Shown here: positions 1-9,099 of the stretch, piece after piece
Numbering within the stretch: the first letter of the stretch is position 1
Layout: each line of letters starts with the position of its first letter
DNA from: Podaxis mareebaensis
Lineage: Eukaryota; Basidiomycota; Agaricomycetes; Agaricales; Agaricaceae
Direction of reading: 5' to 3'
Assembly: GCA_018524725.1 (NCBI GenBank)
Contig: JAEUWP010000512.1
Span: forward strand, 1-20,004
DNA: 20,004 bases
Notes under the pieces: generated by a model
Told to the model about the DNA's origin: nothing
The model's database searches: none
What the model saw: only the letters and a program-made list of their open reading frames with translations
Translations under genes and position numbers: made by a program

Positions 1-1072
1 CAAGATGGACGCTTGGAGTCGGGAGGCGGGAAGGCGGCTGGCGAACAACGAGGCAGGAATGCAAGAGAGGCATAGACGGCGGCGAAAGCGAGAGGAGTGT
101 AACAGGTCAGCTAGTAGGGTGGTGGTTGCCCAGATCAGGAATGTCTGATGGGGAGTCAGGACATCATTGTACTCTTTGATGTGGAGCCACATAGCAGCTT
201 GCATTGGTAGATTGTGACAGTAGAGCCTTGGTTCACAATGAAATGCTAACATCTTGATGATGTCTAACGCTTCCCTGAATTGGAGGCATGAGATGTGGAC
301 TTGAAGCTGGGGAAGTCCTGCTATGTAAGGCATGAGTCTTGTGTAAAGTTGAATCAGGTTGTGGTTGTTGATCTGTTCAGTGGGGAGATCGGGGTAGTGG
401 AGGATTCAAAAGAGAGCTAGTTCTGCTAAGTGCGTTGAGTCATAGACTGACTTTATCAATGAGAAGTTTGGTGGTAGAGCTTGAGCTCTCAATGTCACTA
501 CATAGTCGAGGGGAGATGTTGTGGCCAATACAAGCAAGTCAGGCCATCTCCATTGAGTTCAAAAGTCGAATGAGCATTCTAGCAGAATGCACAATAGTAG
601 CAATAGTTTCCCTGTAGACATTGCAGTTCTGAACCAAAAGTGGATTCCTTCGAAGAGCAGGGTCCTGGGTGATGGAGTTAACCCAGTCCAGAGATTCTCT
701 GAGTTGAACAAGTTCAGAGTCAAGGTCGGATACTTCACTAGGGAGGGAAGGTAGTTCAATTGGGGATCTGGCATTGATTGGCCAGATGAATTCCCAGGTT
801 CCGATGTGGGTCAAGTAGGCTGGGAGTGGATGGAGTGGGTGCGAGATGATGAAGGGCACAGCATCCTGTGCAATTGTGGTTGTCGTGATGTGTTGTATGG
901 CAAGGTGTTCTGTGAGGGCATTTAGGTGTTCTTGGAAGGTGGTGGGAGGTTCTGTGAGGGATTGGATGCAGTCAGTGTTGTGGCTAGTGCTTGTAGAAGA
1001 GTTGGGAGGTAGTTGAGTATCTTGCTGAGCTTTAGTTTGGGCAGTAGATTGTTGGTTGTTGGTGGTTGACAT
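1..1072 (-). pseudogene. third ORF downstream of pol, unknown function, degraded and incomplete
   Basis: An ATG at 1072 lies in the same frame as pol, 9 nt after the pol TAA (1082-1084). It opens a 177-codon ORF that ends in TGA at 539-541. A one-base frame offset near 541-545 restores sensible coding sequence that continues to the window edge with one further TGA at 406-408, so the protein is at least about 350 residues. I do not recognise it. The start is Gln/Thr/Ser-rich; the rest is rich in Leu, Ile, His and Pro with predicted-looking helices (for example LRESLDWVNS, REALDIIKML). There is no signal peptide, convincing membrane anchor, zinc motif or chromodomain. By position it could be an env-like or accessory ORF, but an envelope role is not supported. 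A separate nested gene is the alternative. Confidence 0.6.
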
Positions 1073-1081
1073 CTCTGGTGG

Positions 1082-4000
1082 TTAGTGAAGCTTGTTCCTC
1101 CTTTTATAAGCATTGAGGATTTGCTGTGCATTGGAGAATGCAGACTGTGGTTCCCATGTATTTTCGGAGTGTGGATAGCCTGTCCACTTGACTAGAAATT
1201 TGAGGCAGTTGCGCAGTCGTCGATGATTTAGGATTGCTTCAACTTTGTAGTGTTCTTTGTTATTGCACAGTTCAGGTGCAGGTTGCAGGTAGTGTTTGCC
1301 ATATAAGTTATTCTCAGTTACTGGAGTCAGTAAGGTGGCATGGAATATGGGGTGAATTCACCATGTTTTGGGTAACTTTAGTTTGAAGTTGACTGCGGAT
1401 ATCTTTTTGATGATTTTGAATGGTCCTTTGTGCTTCAGGGCGAGTTTTCTTGATTTGACTTGTAATGGAAGATTGCGGGTATCTAACCATACTAGGTCTC
1501 CTGTGGAGTAGGTAGGAAGTCAGTAGTTGGCTGTGCGTCTTGCCATAATTTGGCAGGCATGGTTGTGGGCTTGAATAGTGCAGTGGCGGGCTTCCATTAA
1601 TCGATCTATGTGGTTTTCTGCTGATGGATTGTTTGTTGGTTCTATTTCAGTTGGAAACGCTTTTGGGGTGTAGCCATAGAGTAGGTGGAATGGGGTTTCG
1701 GAGTGTCCAGCATGGGGACGATTGTTGTGGCAGAATTCATAGATTGGAAGGTACTTGCTCCATTCATTCGGGTCACTTGAAGTGGCAATGGCAAGATAGG
1801 TTTTGATTTCTTGGTTAAAATGTTCAGTGGATCCATCGGTTTGTGGATGGTAGGCTGTAGAGTAAGTGGGCTTGATGTTGAGGAGTTTGTACAGTTCTCA
1901 CATTGCCTTGGATGCAAATCGGGGGTCACAATCTGAGATGACCTTATCTGGAAGGCCATATTGCAAAAATAGGCAGTTGACCAAAATAGATGCTATGACT
2001 TGGCTGTTGGCAGTTTTTGTAGTAGGGGCTAAAATTATCCCCTTCATTAGGCCATGGTCCACTATGGCCAAAATAGAATCATATCTGTGGGATGGTGGTA
2101 GATCTGTGATGAGATCCATGGAGATTTGTGAAAAGGGTCATGTTGATTGAGGTGCTGGGATCAGTTGGTAAGGTGGCTTGTCCAGTTGTCTGATGATCTT
2201 GTGCTGTTGGCAGGTTGGGCAGCCTTTAACATATTCGGTGATGTAGTCCTTCATGGCTGGCCAGTATACATATTTGGCAAGTTTGCGTAATGTTTCAGCT
2301 ATTCCAGGGTGTCCTGCAGTTTGATGGTCATGTACTCTTTGGAGTAGTCTGCAGCATAGTGATGGTTCATTCGGGATCAAGATTCTGTTCCCATGTGTAG
2401 GTAGGTCTTGATCTGGTGTATCGTCATCATTGGGATCTATCATTTCTCGGTGCTTCTTGATGACTTGTTTATCATCTTTTGTAATGATGGCAATCATCAA
2501 TTGATTGAATACAGTAATATCTCAGTTTTCTGGTTCTTCAGGTGCATGATCAGGACATCTTGATAATGCATCTGCTGGTCCATTCTTTCAACCAGGGATG
2601 TGCTTGATCTTGAGGTTGGGTTGGAAACATTGCATAAACTGTACCCAGTGAACTTGTCGCTTATTGAGGGTTTGTGGTTCCTTGTATCAGGACAGGTTTT
2701 CGTGGTCACTCCAGACAATGATTTCATGGGGTGATCCTTCAAGGTAGTGGCACCATGTGCACAGTGCAATGATAATGGCTAACCATTCAAGTTTGGAGCA
2801 ATGATAATTATGTTCTGTTGGAGTAAAAGCCTTGGAATGGAAGGCTATCAGGCAACAAATGCCATTTTCGTCTTTTTGGTATAACACAGCTCCTGCTGTG
2901 TATTGCAATGCATCAGTTTCAATTTCGAAGGGTTTTGATGGGTCAGGTGCGATAAGAATAGGTCGATCTTCAAATTTCCTTTTGAGTTTGTCAAACGCTT
3001 GTTGATGCTTGGGCTTCCATTCGAATTTGATGTTTTTAGACATCAAGGCATTGAGAGGTGCTGCATGTTTGGAGTAGTTCCAGATGAAACGTCAGTAGAA
3101 GTTGCAAAATCTGATAAATTTTTGGACATCTCAGGTCATTTTCAGTGTAGGCCAATTCTTGATTCCTTCAAGTTTGGTGGTGTCCATTTCAATTGATGTA
3201 GGAGTGACTACTGCTCCTAGGTATTCGACGCATTGCTTTTTGAATTTGCATTTCTCAGGTTTGAGGTATAAGTCATGTTTTCGTAAGATGTCAAGTACTT
3301 CCCGAGTGATTTGTCGTAGTTCTTCTTGGGTTTTGGTGTGAATAAGGATGTTGTCCATATAGACGAGTACTTGTCCTCTCCGAATGAGGTGGGTGAATAT
3401 ATGATCTATCATTGATTGAAATGTTGCAGGGCTGTTGCACATTCCAAAGAACATGACAGTAGGTTTGAACAATCCTCTTGGGGTCTTGAAGGCTCCCTTC
3501 CATTGGTCACCTTTGTGGATACGGATGTTGTTATATCCAGCTGGTACATTGAATTTTGTGAACCATTTTGATCCTTTGAGTTTGTCTAGTAATGAAGATA
3601 TGAGAGGTATTGGATACACATTCTTGATAGTGTGGGTATTGAGGTATCAGTAGTCTTGGCAGGGTTGTAATTTGCCATCTTTCTTCCCTATGAAGAAGAA
3701 AGGTGATGCCATTGGTGATTTGGATGGACAAATATATCCTTTTGCAAGGTTTTCGTCGATGAACTTGTCAAGTTCTTGCATTTTGATAGGTGATAATTGA
3801 TAAGGTTTGAAGGATTTAGGTTCAAATGAGTCTTTGAGTTCGATTTTGTGATCCCAGGGTCTACTTGGTGGGAATCGAGATGCTTTCTTTTTGGAAAACA
3901 TGTCGAGGTAATCATGGAATTCTTTAGGAACGACTTTTCGAGGGTCAGATTCCTTTTTCTGATCTCCATATTGCTGTGTGATAGCTTGTGAAGCATTCGC

Positions 4001-4666
4001 TTTAAAGTTGATTTCTAAGAATGATTCAGGTTCCAGGGTGATATGGTTAAGTTCATCGATTTCTTCTTCTTCCATAGTGTGGAGAAGTTCCTGGTAAATG
4101 TGATCTGGATTGTCATTTCTCCAGGTAAGGGTTTGTTTTCTCCAGTCGATGTCTGGGTTGTGTTTCATGAGCCATGGTGCTCCAAGAATAATCTTGGGTT
4201 TGCCGAGTTTGGTGACATGTGTTGTAACAGGTGCAATCCAGTTATCAATCTCGATATTAAGTAGACATTCTTCGGTGGTTATTCCTGCTTTATTAATTGA
4301 TCTGTCAGCATTACAGACTTCGATTGGTTTCAGTAAGGGTTGTGTTTTAAGGTTCCATTGATTGATGAGGGTTTCATTGATAAAGTTTCCTCCTGCTCCT
4401 GAGTCGAGCAAGGTGAGTGTGTCGATAGGTTGTCGTTGGTCGAGGTGGATTCGTGCTGGGAGATATAGGATCTTATTGTACTGGTGGGCGGTGACTTGGT
4501 TTATTGCTTGAGTAGGTTTTCAATAATTAGGTGGGTTTCATGGTCGAGGGTATCTGTCAAATGAATATTTGGAGTTGCTGCTTGTGATTTGCAAGTTGTT
4601 GGAACTAGACGCGATGCTGGCTAGTCCCTTCTGGTAAAATCCTTTCCTTTCCCTTTTGATTCTTCT
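1082..4666 (-). pseudogene. pol: Ty3/gypsy pol polyprotein, element 1, multiply stopped
   Basis: In one continuous frame, domains in coding order are: aspartic protease (LDSGAGGNF near 4411-4385); reverse transcriptase (IGKKDGKLQPC, TKFNVPAGYNNIRI, then YMDN near 3350-3364 where YxDD is expected); RNase H (ETDALQYTAGAVL and WSDHENL, about 2990-2690); HHCC zinc finger (HDHQTAGHPG to CPTCQQHK, about 2340-2200); integrase core (MDLITDLPP, SDCDPRFAS, about 2110-1890); and a chromodomain (YKVEAIL to FLVKWTGYPHSENTWEP, about 1255-1120). The real stop is TAA at 1082-1084. Eleven in-frame TGA codons interrupt it: 4538, 4520, 3647, 3131, 2687, 2588, 2522, 2138, 1898, 1520 and 1358 (lowest base of each). 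Two RT catalytic-region Asp are Asn. The frame opens at 4666 and overlaps the end of gag by 46 nt in the -1 frame. No functional protein is possible. Confidence 0.93.
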
Positions 4667-5612
4667 TCATCACTTGACTCTTCTTCAATATTATTGAGTC
4701 TTGACTTTTGGTGTTTCCTGAATTGTTTTCCATGTCTGTTTTGGGAATAGGAGGCTCAGTTCTTTGATCTTTGCTTGTTGAGTGGGCATGATTGTGCATA
4801 GTGCTTGCTGGTTTTGCAGATGAAGCATAAGCCTTTGCTTCTGAGTTCATGGAGTTCTTGGGGTAGGAGGTTGTTAAGCTCGGCCTCGATTCTTGCTTTG
4901 ATGATTTGATTAACTTGTTCACTTGAGTAGTAGTTGTCATCGGATGATACTTCTGAAGAGTCTTCTTCTGATGACTGTTCAGATTCGCTATCTGTTCCAT
5001 CAATATTATTGAGCTCATTCATGAGGATGTTGTCAACGTCCATGGGACCATATCCTGGGGGGTTACAAGTTGTTTGAGACAGTGTATATGCTCAGAAGTT
5101 GTAGCTTTTGCTTGAAATATGAGATTTCGAATGTTTCTTGTGATGGGAGTTTGAGTAGTGTCGGTATGAATTTCTTGGGTGATCAGCAAATGATTGAAAG
5201 TGTGCCAGTCCTCCTGTGCAGTGGGCTGCTGTGTAGACAGCTTCAGGGTCGTTTTCAGTGGGGCTTTGGTTAATGACACCTTTGTGGTAATATGGGTCCA
5301 GTCCTTTAAGGAATAATGCGACTTTGGTCTCGTTATGACTAATGCCTGCTGAGGTGCACAGGCTCTTGAACTGGTTGATGTATTCTTCGATTGGTCTGCC
5401 GTTTTGTTTGAGGTGCGTGAGGCGGTTGATGCTGACAATGGTGGTAGAGGCTTGTTTAAATGAGTTGTCCAATTCAGTGAAGAATTGTGCCAGGGTTTGT
5501 GTGGTGTTAAAGGTGTTTCTAGTGGTATGGGAGGTGACATAGGCTTCTTTCCATGTGGTGGCCAGTCCTCGCATATTAAGGAGGGTGAACATGATCTTAG
5601 TTGGCACCTTCC
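4621..5612 (-). pseudogene. gag: Ty3/gypsy gag, element 1, 5' truncated
   Basis: The frame reads a retrotransposon gag core (KIMFTLLNMRGLATTWKEAY, FFTELDNSFKQ, PIEEYINQFKSLCTSAGI, FLKGLDPYY), then an acidic Ser/Glu stretch, then a CCHC zinc knuckle CFICKTSKHYAQSC (C-X2-C-X4-H-X4-C) expected to bind the genomic RNA. The N-terminal part before KIMF is missing because LINE sequence starts there. Two in-frame TGA codons (5092-5094 and 4756-4758) break it. The frame ends at TAG 4621-4623, after which pol continues in the -1 frame. An ATG at 5043 lies within the frame but is internal to gag and probably not a start. Confidence 0.87.
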
Positions 5613-5663
5613 TTTCCCAGCAACCACCATCATCTACTCGTTGGTCGGTTGTACTTAGCACTA

Positions 5664-7471
5664 TGGGCCGCCGTCGAAAGACCCCTGCCCCCCAATACAC
5701 AGACAACATGTTTCGTGAAGTACCTGAGACCCCCCAGCATCGCTCATTTCAAGATCAAGGTGCGGGCATCACTGGCCAAGACTCCCCAGGCAGCACATCA
5801 CTCGAAGGCAAAATCCAGTCCTCCCAAGGACTCCTTCGCATTCATGACAATTCCACTGGTCGATTCGTAGTCTACGAGTTGAAGGATACCCCTAGTCCCT
5901 CCACTCCCCCCCGCGCTGACACTTCGGGCCATCTCCGAAGCTCAGCTCCCCCCCCTTCCGGCATGGACCTCGATTCTCCAGTCGGATCTCCCTCCCACTC
6001 CGAGCAGCTCACTCCCAAAGCTACTTCTTCTGCTATCCCTTCCTCTCCCACCCCCACCAAGGTCCAGGATGAGGAGGATGATGTCGATACTCCCTCGGAT
6101 GCGATCATAACGCTATCCCGAGCTTTTCTTGAAGCTGACGACTCATATCCCCCTGACCCTCGCTTATTCGCTGCTCTCTGCGACTTCATTTCTGTTTTGG
6201 AGTCCAAGAACCTATTCGCCAATCGCACTCCCCCCTCTGCCTGGCACATCCCCCCCCCGGCAGGCAGTATTACTGCTCTGCTTATTGAGGCATGCAAGCC
6301 ACATGCCCAACACATGTCATTCCATGGAACGGCTGACTCAGCGATGGCAGACGCTCAACCAGCGCCTGCCTCACAACCCTCTACCCAGGCCCTGGCGCCT
6401 TCCTGGCCCCCCCCTGTGACTCCCACTCCACGTGACAGGCCCAGACCTCCCTCATGTGCCCCTCAGCCTCCACGCGACAGGCCTAGCCCTCCCTTGCATG
6501 ATGTCAAGTCTGGCCCTCCCGGACCCAACCCCTCCACGAGGCGTAAGCCTTATTATGCGACCCGGGGACCTACCCGGCGCCAGTTCTTCTTGAGTGCCAG
6601 TGCTAGTGACCTAGCTAGTGCTCACATCTCCCTCCAGTCCCTCGTCACACACTTCAATCAAGTGCTAGCCCGGGCCAAGTCGGCACTCACCGTCGACTCT
6701 GGCCGCTTCCACTCAGGTGTCATCGCCTTCTCCACTGGCGGTGTCCCCTCCCAGACGGACATAGACTCCCTCTCCGCCTGCCTCCCCTCCGCGCTCAAGA
6801 GTGCCTCCATCACCCTTCCCGTGTCCCGGTCTTTTGTCAAGATCGTGGACGTCCCCTTCTTCTCAGCTGATGGCTTTACCCTCACAGCTGACCAGGTCAA
6901 GACCGAGGCCACCGCCTCCCCCTTCTTCCCCACCTCCGACGTGCACCATCTACGCGTCATTCGCAATTCTGCCAAGTCTGATACCACCACTGTGTGGATC
7001 GACTTGGTTGATTCTCAACGCGGCACCCTCGCCGCCTCTCTCATCAGCAGGCGCATCATGATCAATGGTGCATCCTGTCTCATCAAAGGGGCTCGCGCCC
7101 ACACCGGCACACCTCAGTGTCAGTGTTGCTGGCGCTGGGGTCATCCTTCTGACGCTTGCCGCGCCCGTGCGCCCAAGTGTCCTCTCTGTGGGGGTCCTCA
7201 TTCTGAGGCCTCCCACCGCTCCATGGCTGGGTGTTGCAAGGGCAACCCCAAAGTGACTCCCCCCATCCCTCCCACTCCGGCAGGCGACCCCTGTCCTCAT
7301 TCCCCCTGGTGCCTCAACTGCTCAGGCGCCCACCCTTCCAACGACCGCCGGTGCCCCTACTGGTGACATCGCTTCGATCGGGATTGGATCCACAGTCAAT
7401 ACCAACGCGACGCGGCCTCCGCTTCAGCCAAGAAAGCCTCCGCTCCTCGGGGTGGGGGTCGTAAGGGTTAA
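5664..7471 (+). pseudogene. LINE ORF1 RNA-binding (gag-like) protein with one premature stop
   Basis: The start is chosen at ATG 5664 (MGRRRKTPAP), which has A at -3 and G at +4; the open frame extends further left only because it reads through the junction with old gag. The protein has a basic start, a long Pro/Ser/Thr-rich region, a folded middle (roughly residues 300-470, including FFLSASASDL and VWIDLVDSQRG, compatible with the RRM-like fold of LINE ORF1 proteins), then three zinc knuckles: CQCCWRWGHPSDAC, CPLCGGPHSEASH and CLNCSGAHPSNDRRC. A TGA at 7364-7366 cuts it after CPYW. Reading past it gives 34 more plausible codons with a Lys/Gly/Arg-rich end to TAA 7469-7471, so the stop looks like a CGA-to-TGA change. 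Known role of the family: binds LINE RNA to form the ribonucleoprotein used for target-primed reverse transcription. Confidence 0.85.
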
Positions 7472-7688
7472 TCAAGACAAGTGTAAGCGGCCATGTCACC
7501 ATCTTCAGTTCGGACTCTCTCGTTTTCGTCTACTTGCGCTTAACTTTGAACCTTTTTGATTCCTGTTGCTTGGGGCACCTGTGTCTTTCTTTTCCTCTGT
7601 TTCTCTTTTCTCATAACCATTGGGACTGCTACCGTGCACCCGTTTGCCTAGATACTCTTTGTAGTAGATCAATGACGGCAATAAACGC

Positions 7689-7722
<34 letters not shown>
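7472..7722 (+). other. LINE A 3' UTR, polyadenylation signal and poly(A)
   Basis: The stretch is pyrimidine-rich, includes TTGGGACTGCTACCGTGCAC around 7620-7640, and has AATAAA at 7680-7685, nine bases before the A28 run. There is no trace of ORF2. The same signature recurs at 8070-8127, which defines a family-specific 3' end. Confidence 0.8.
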
Positions 7723-7723
<1 letters not shown>

Positions 7724-7985
7724 AAGCCTTGCAAGGACTTGGACAAAGAAGTGGCTAAGGCACCCATATCAGTACTACAGTGACCCAGAGAAGAATTAAA
7801 CAACTTACTGTTACTAGAAGCCTTGGCAGTGACAACACAAGGATGATAACTAGTGGTAAGCTGTACAGCACATTGGTAAGCATGGCTGGAAGTATCCATG
7901 CCTGGGACCAACACATAAGGAAGACGTACTGTGGAAGAGTGAGGGCCCAATGCAGTACCCTCTATTTTGTGTTGGTTGCCTCTTG
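7723..7985 (-). pseudogene. exon-like fragment of unknown gene between two LINE tails
   Basis: On the minus strand this interval has an acceptor-like CTTCCACAG followed by an open stretch (LPYVLVPGMDTSSHAYQC and VQLTTSYHPCVVTAKASSN). A consensus donor GTAAGT then begins an AT-rich stretch that ends in CTGTAG. After that comes a short coding-like piece that runs into the LINE poly(A). The splice-site pattern and composition resemble the intact genes to the right. I do not recognise the protein, the phases do not join cleanly, and neither end of a gene is present. It may be a gene broken by LINE A, or chance. Confidence 0.3.
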
Positions 7986-8152
7986 CTAGCTCCCTCACTC
8001 CCCTCCCCATTTCTCTTTCTCTCTTTTCCTTTCTCTGTTTCTTTCTCTGGTTTGTAGGTTTCAGCTCTTGGGACTGCTATCGCACACCCGTTTGTAGTAG
8101 CTAGTCTATTGCAATAAATGTTGAATTAAAAAAAATAAAAATAAAAAATAAA
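7986..8152 (+). mobile_element. 5'-truncated LINE copy B, 3' UTR only
   Basis: The sequence repeats the LINE A 3' end: a pyrimidine-rich run, TTGGGACTGCTATCGCACAC with CCGTTTG, GTAGTAG, then AATAAA at 8113-8118 and an A-rich tail interrupted by T (8128-8152). The broken tail and the changes relative to LINE A mark it as older. The left boundary is uncertain. The sequence after the tail belongs to the 3' side of the neighbouring minus-strand gene. Confidence 0.7.
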
Positions 8153-8179
8153 GAACAGTCAGATTTATAAAAGTGAAAA

Positions 8180-9030
8180 CTAGAGACTTGTACAAACATG
8201 GACAGTTGAGTTGGGGGCCTGAGTAAGCACCTCAAGTGACAAAGGCATTGAACTAGAACTTGTGTTGTCCACATGCATACGGTCCTAGTGAGAGAATCAG
8301 AATCCTGTCAGAGGTGGGGGAAGTCTAATATTAGATACTTACCTCAGGAGGAGAGACAGACCAAAGTGGACTGTTAGCTGGGTTAAGATTGACAATTTGA
8401 GTCTCCTCTTCCAGAGCCTCGCTAGCAGCCCAATCACTGCTAGAAGCAGCTTTTCCCCTGTGATGCTATAGAAGGGAGTGAGCTGGGGAGTTACAAAGAT
8501 AAATCAAAGATCACATACCTTTTTCAGAGGAGCAGAGGATCCTGCACTGGAGACTGAACTGGCAGAGGAGCCAGTGGATCTGTTATCAGGTCTGCCTCCA
8601 CCAGGAAGATTAGAAGTTGTCTCAGTCAGGACAGAGGTCTTTGTTTTGATGTGAGAAAGCTGTTGACACAGCTGGCAGAGTTGGTGATAAATGGGGGGCA
8701 TCTTGTAGCTCCTGTCATGATTGCTTTGCCAGGACTCAAAAGAGCAACGAGCTCGATAGATCAACTTGCTGAAGTCAGGTTTGTTTAAGGTGCTCACGTC
8801 TCCCTTTAATTGATGAAGGAAGACATCCTAAATATATATGCATAAGAATTAACCAGAATGTTATAGAAGGCCCCATGTGAGAAACATACTGCTGGTTCAA
8901 TAATCGCCTGGAGAGCATTGAAGACCAAGGTCTTGGTGGTCTCCTTATGCCCAAAACACTGAAGACAATGGTGGAAATTACTGACAGCATCATCAAGTTC
9001 AGTAAAAGTGTTAAGAGATTCAAGAGACAT
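8180..9030 (-). CDS. four-exon orphan protein of about 225 residues, intact
   Basis: Exons inferred from splice signals are 9030-8890, 8827-8519, 8465-8343 and 8284-8180. Introns are 62, 53 and 58 nt with donors GTATGT, GTATGT and GTAAGT and acceptors TTTAG, ATAG and CTAG. All three introns are phase 0 and the spliced frame has no stop before TAG at 8180-8182. The protein begins MSLESLNTFTELDDAVSNF, has helical segments with paired Cys/His (HHCLQCFGH, HQLCQLCQQL), then a Gly/Ser-rich linker and an acidic/Ser-rich C-terminus. No family is recognised. Unlike every neighbouring ORF it has no nonsense codon in this model. The frame stays open upstream of the ATG to at least 9140 apart from one TGA, so the true start may lie further right. 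Confidence 0.6.
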
Positions 9031-9099
9031 GATAAGAACAGAGGAGAATAGATGCTTAGGAATACTCAAGATTGGCTGGAGTAATGTCACTACAGTCAA

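Larger units (their letters stand above)
1..5612 (-). mobile_element. Ty3/gypsy chromovirus, element 1, truncated at both ends
   Basis: Read on the minus strand, the stretch gives gag, a protease-RT-RNase H-integrase-chromodomain pol, and then an extra ORF. The domain order RT then integrase and the C-terminal chromodomain place it in Ty3/gypsy chromoviruses. The 5' end (right side) breaks inside gag where a LINE begins; the 5' LTR and gag N-terminus are not seen. The left end runs out of the window, so the 3' LTR is not visible. It carries at least 14 in-frame TGA stops and is not autonomous. The right boundary is placed within about 10-20 bases, from where gag-like translation stops. Confidence 0.9.
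5613..7722 (+). mobile_element. LINE-type element A with ORF1 only, A28 tail
   Basis: The element consists of a short 5' leader, a complete-looking LINE ORF1, a 220-nt 3' UTR with AATAAA at 7680-7685, and an uninterrupted run of 28 A (7695-7722). An endonuclease-RT ORF2 of 3-4 kb, expected after ORF1, is absent. The uninterrupted tail and high CpG content suggest a recent insertion. No target-site duplication was found between the bases left of about 5612 and those right of 7722. The 5' boundary is approximate. The closest known family type is the fungal Tad1-like or I-like LINEs, judged from ORF1 architecture only. Confidence 0.82.

Noticed and set aside
1..1072. Third ORF as a retroviral-type envelope gene
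   Set aside because: There is no signal peptide, cleavage site or clear membrane anchor in the visible part, so position alone does not support it.
1642..1959. 105-codon minus-strand ORF in the integrase region
   Set aside because: It is a shifted-frame reading; the pol frame with integrase and connector sequence runs through the same bases.
2497..2769. 90-codon minus-strand ORF
   Set aside because: It is an out-of-frame shadow of the pol RNase H/connection region, whose true frame carries TGA stops at 2687, 2588 and 2522.
4605..5018. 137-codon minus-strand ORF over the gag knuckle
   Set aside because: It is a shadow frame; the gag frame with the CCHC knuckle and the pol frame account for this stretch.
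5872..6315. 147-codon minus-strand ORF opposite LINE ORF1
   Set aside because: It is opposite a GC-rich, Pro/Ser-biased coding frame, where long antisense frames arise by composition; it has no domain or splice signals.
7693..8010. 105-codon minus-strand ORF ending in poly-Phe
   Set aside because: The Phe run is the LINE A poly(A) and the start lies in the LINE B tail, so the ORF as such is an artefact; only the middle may be an old exon.
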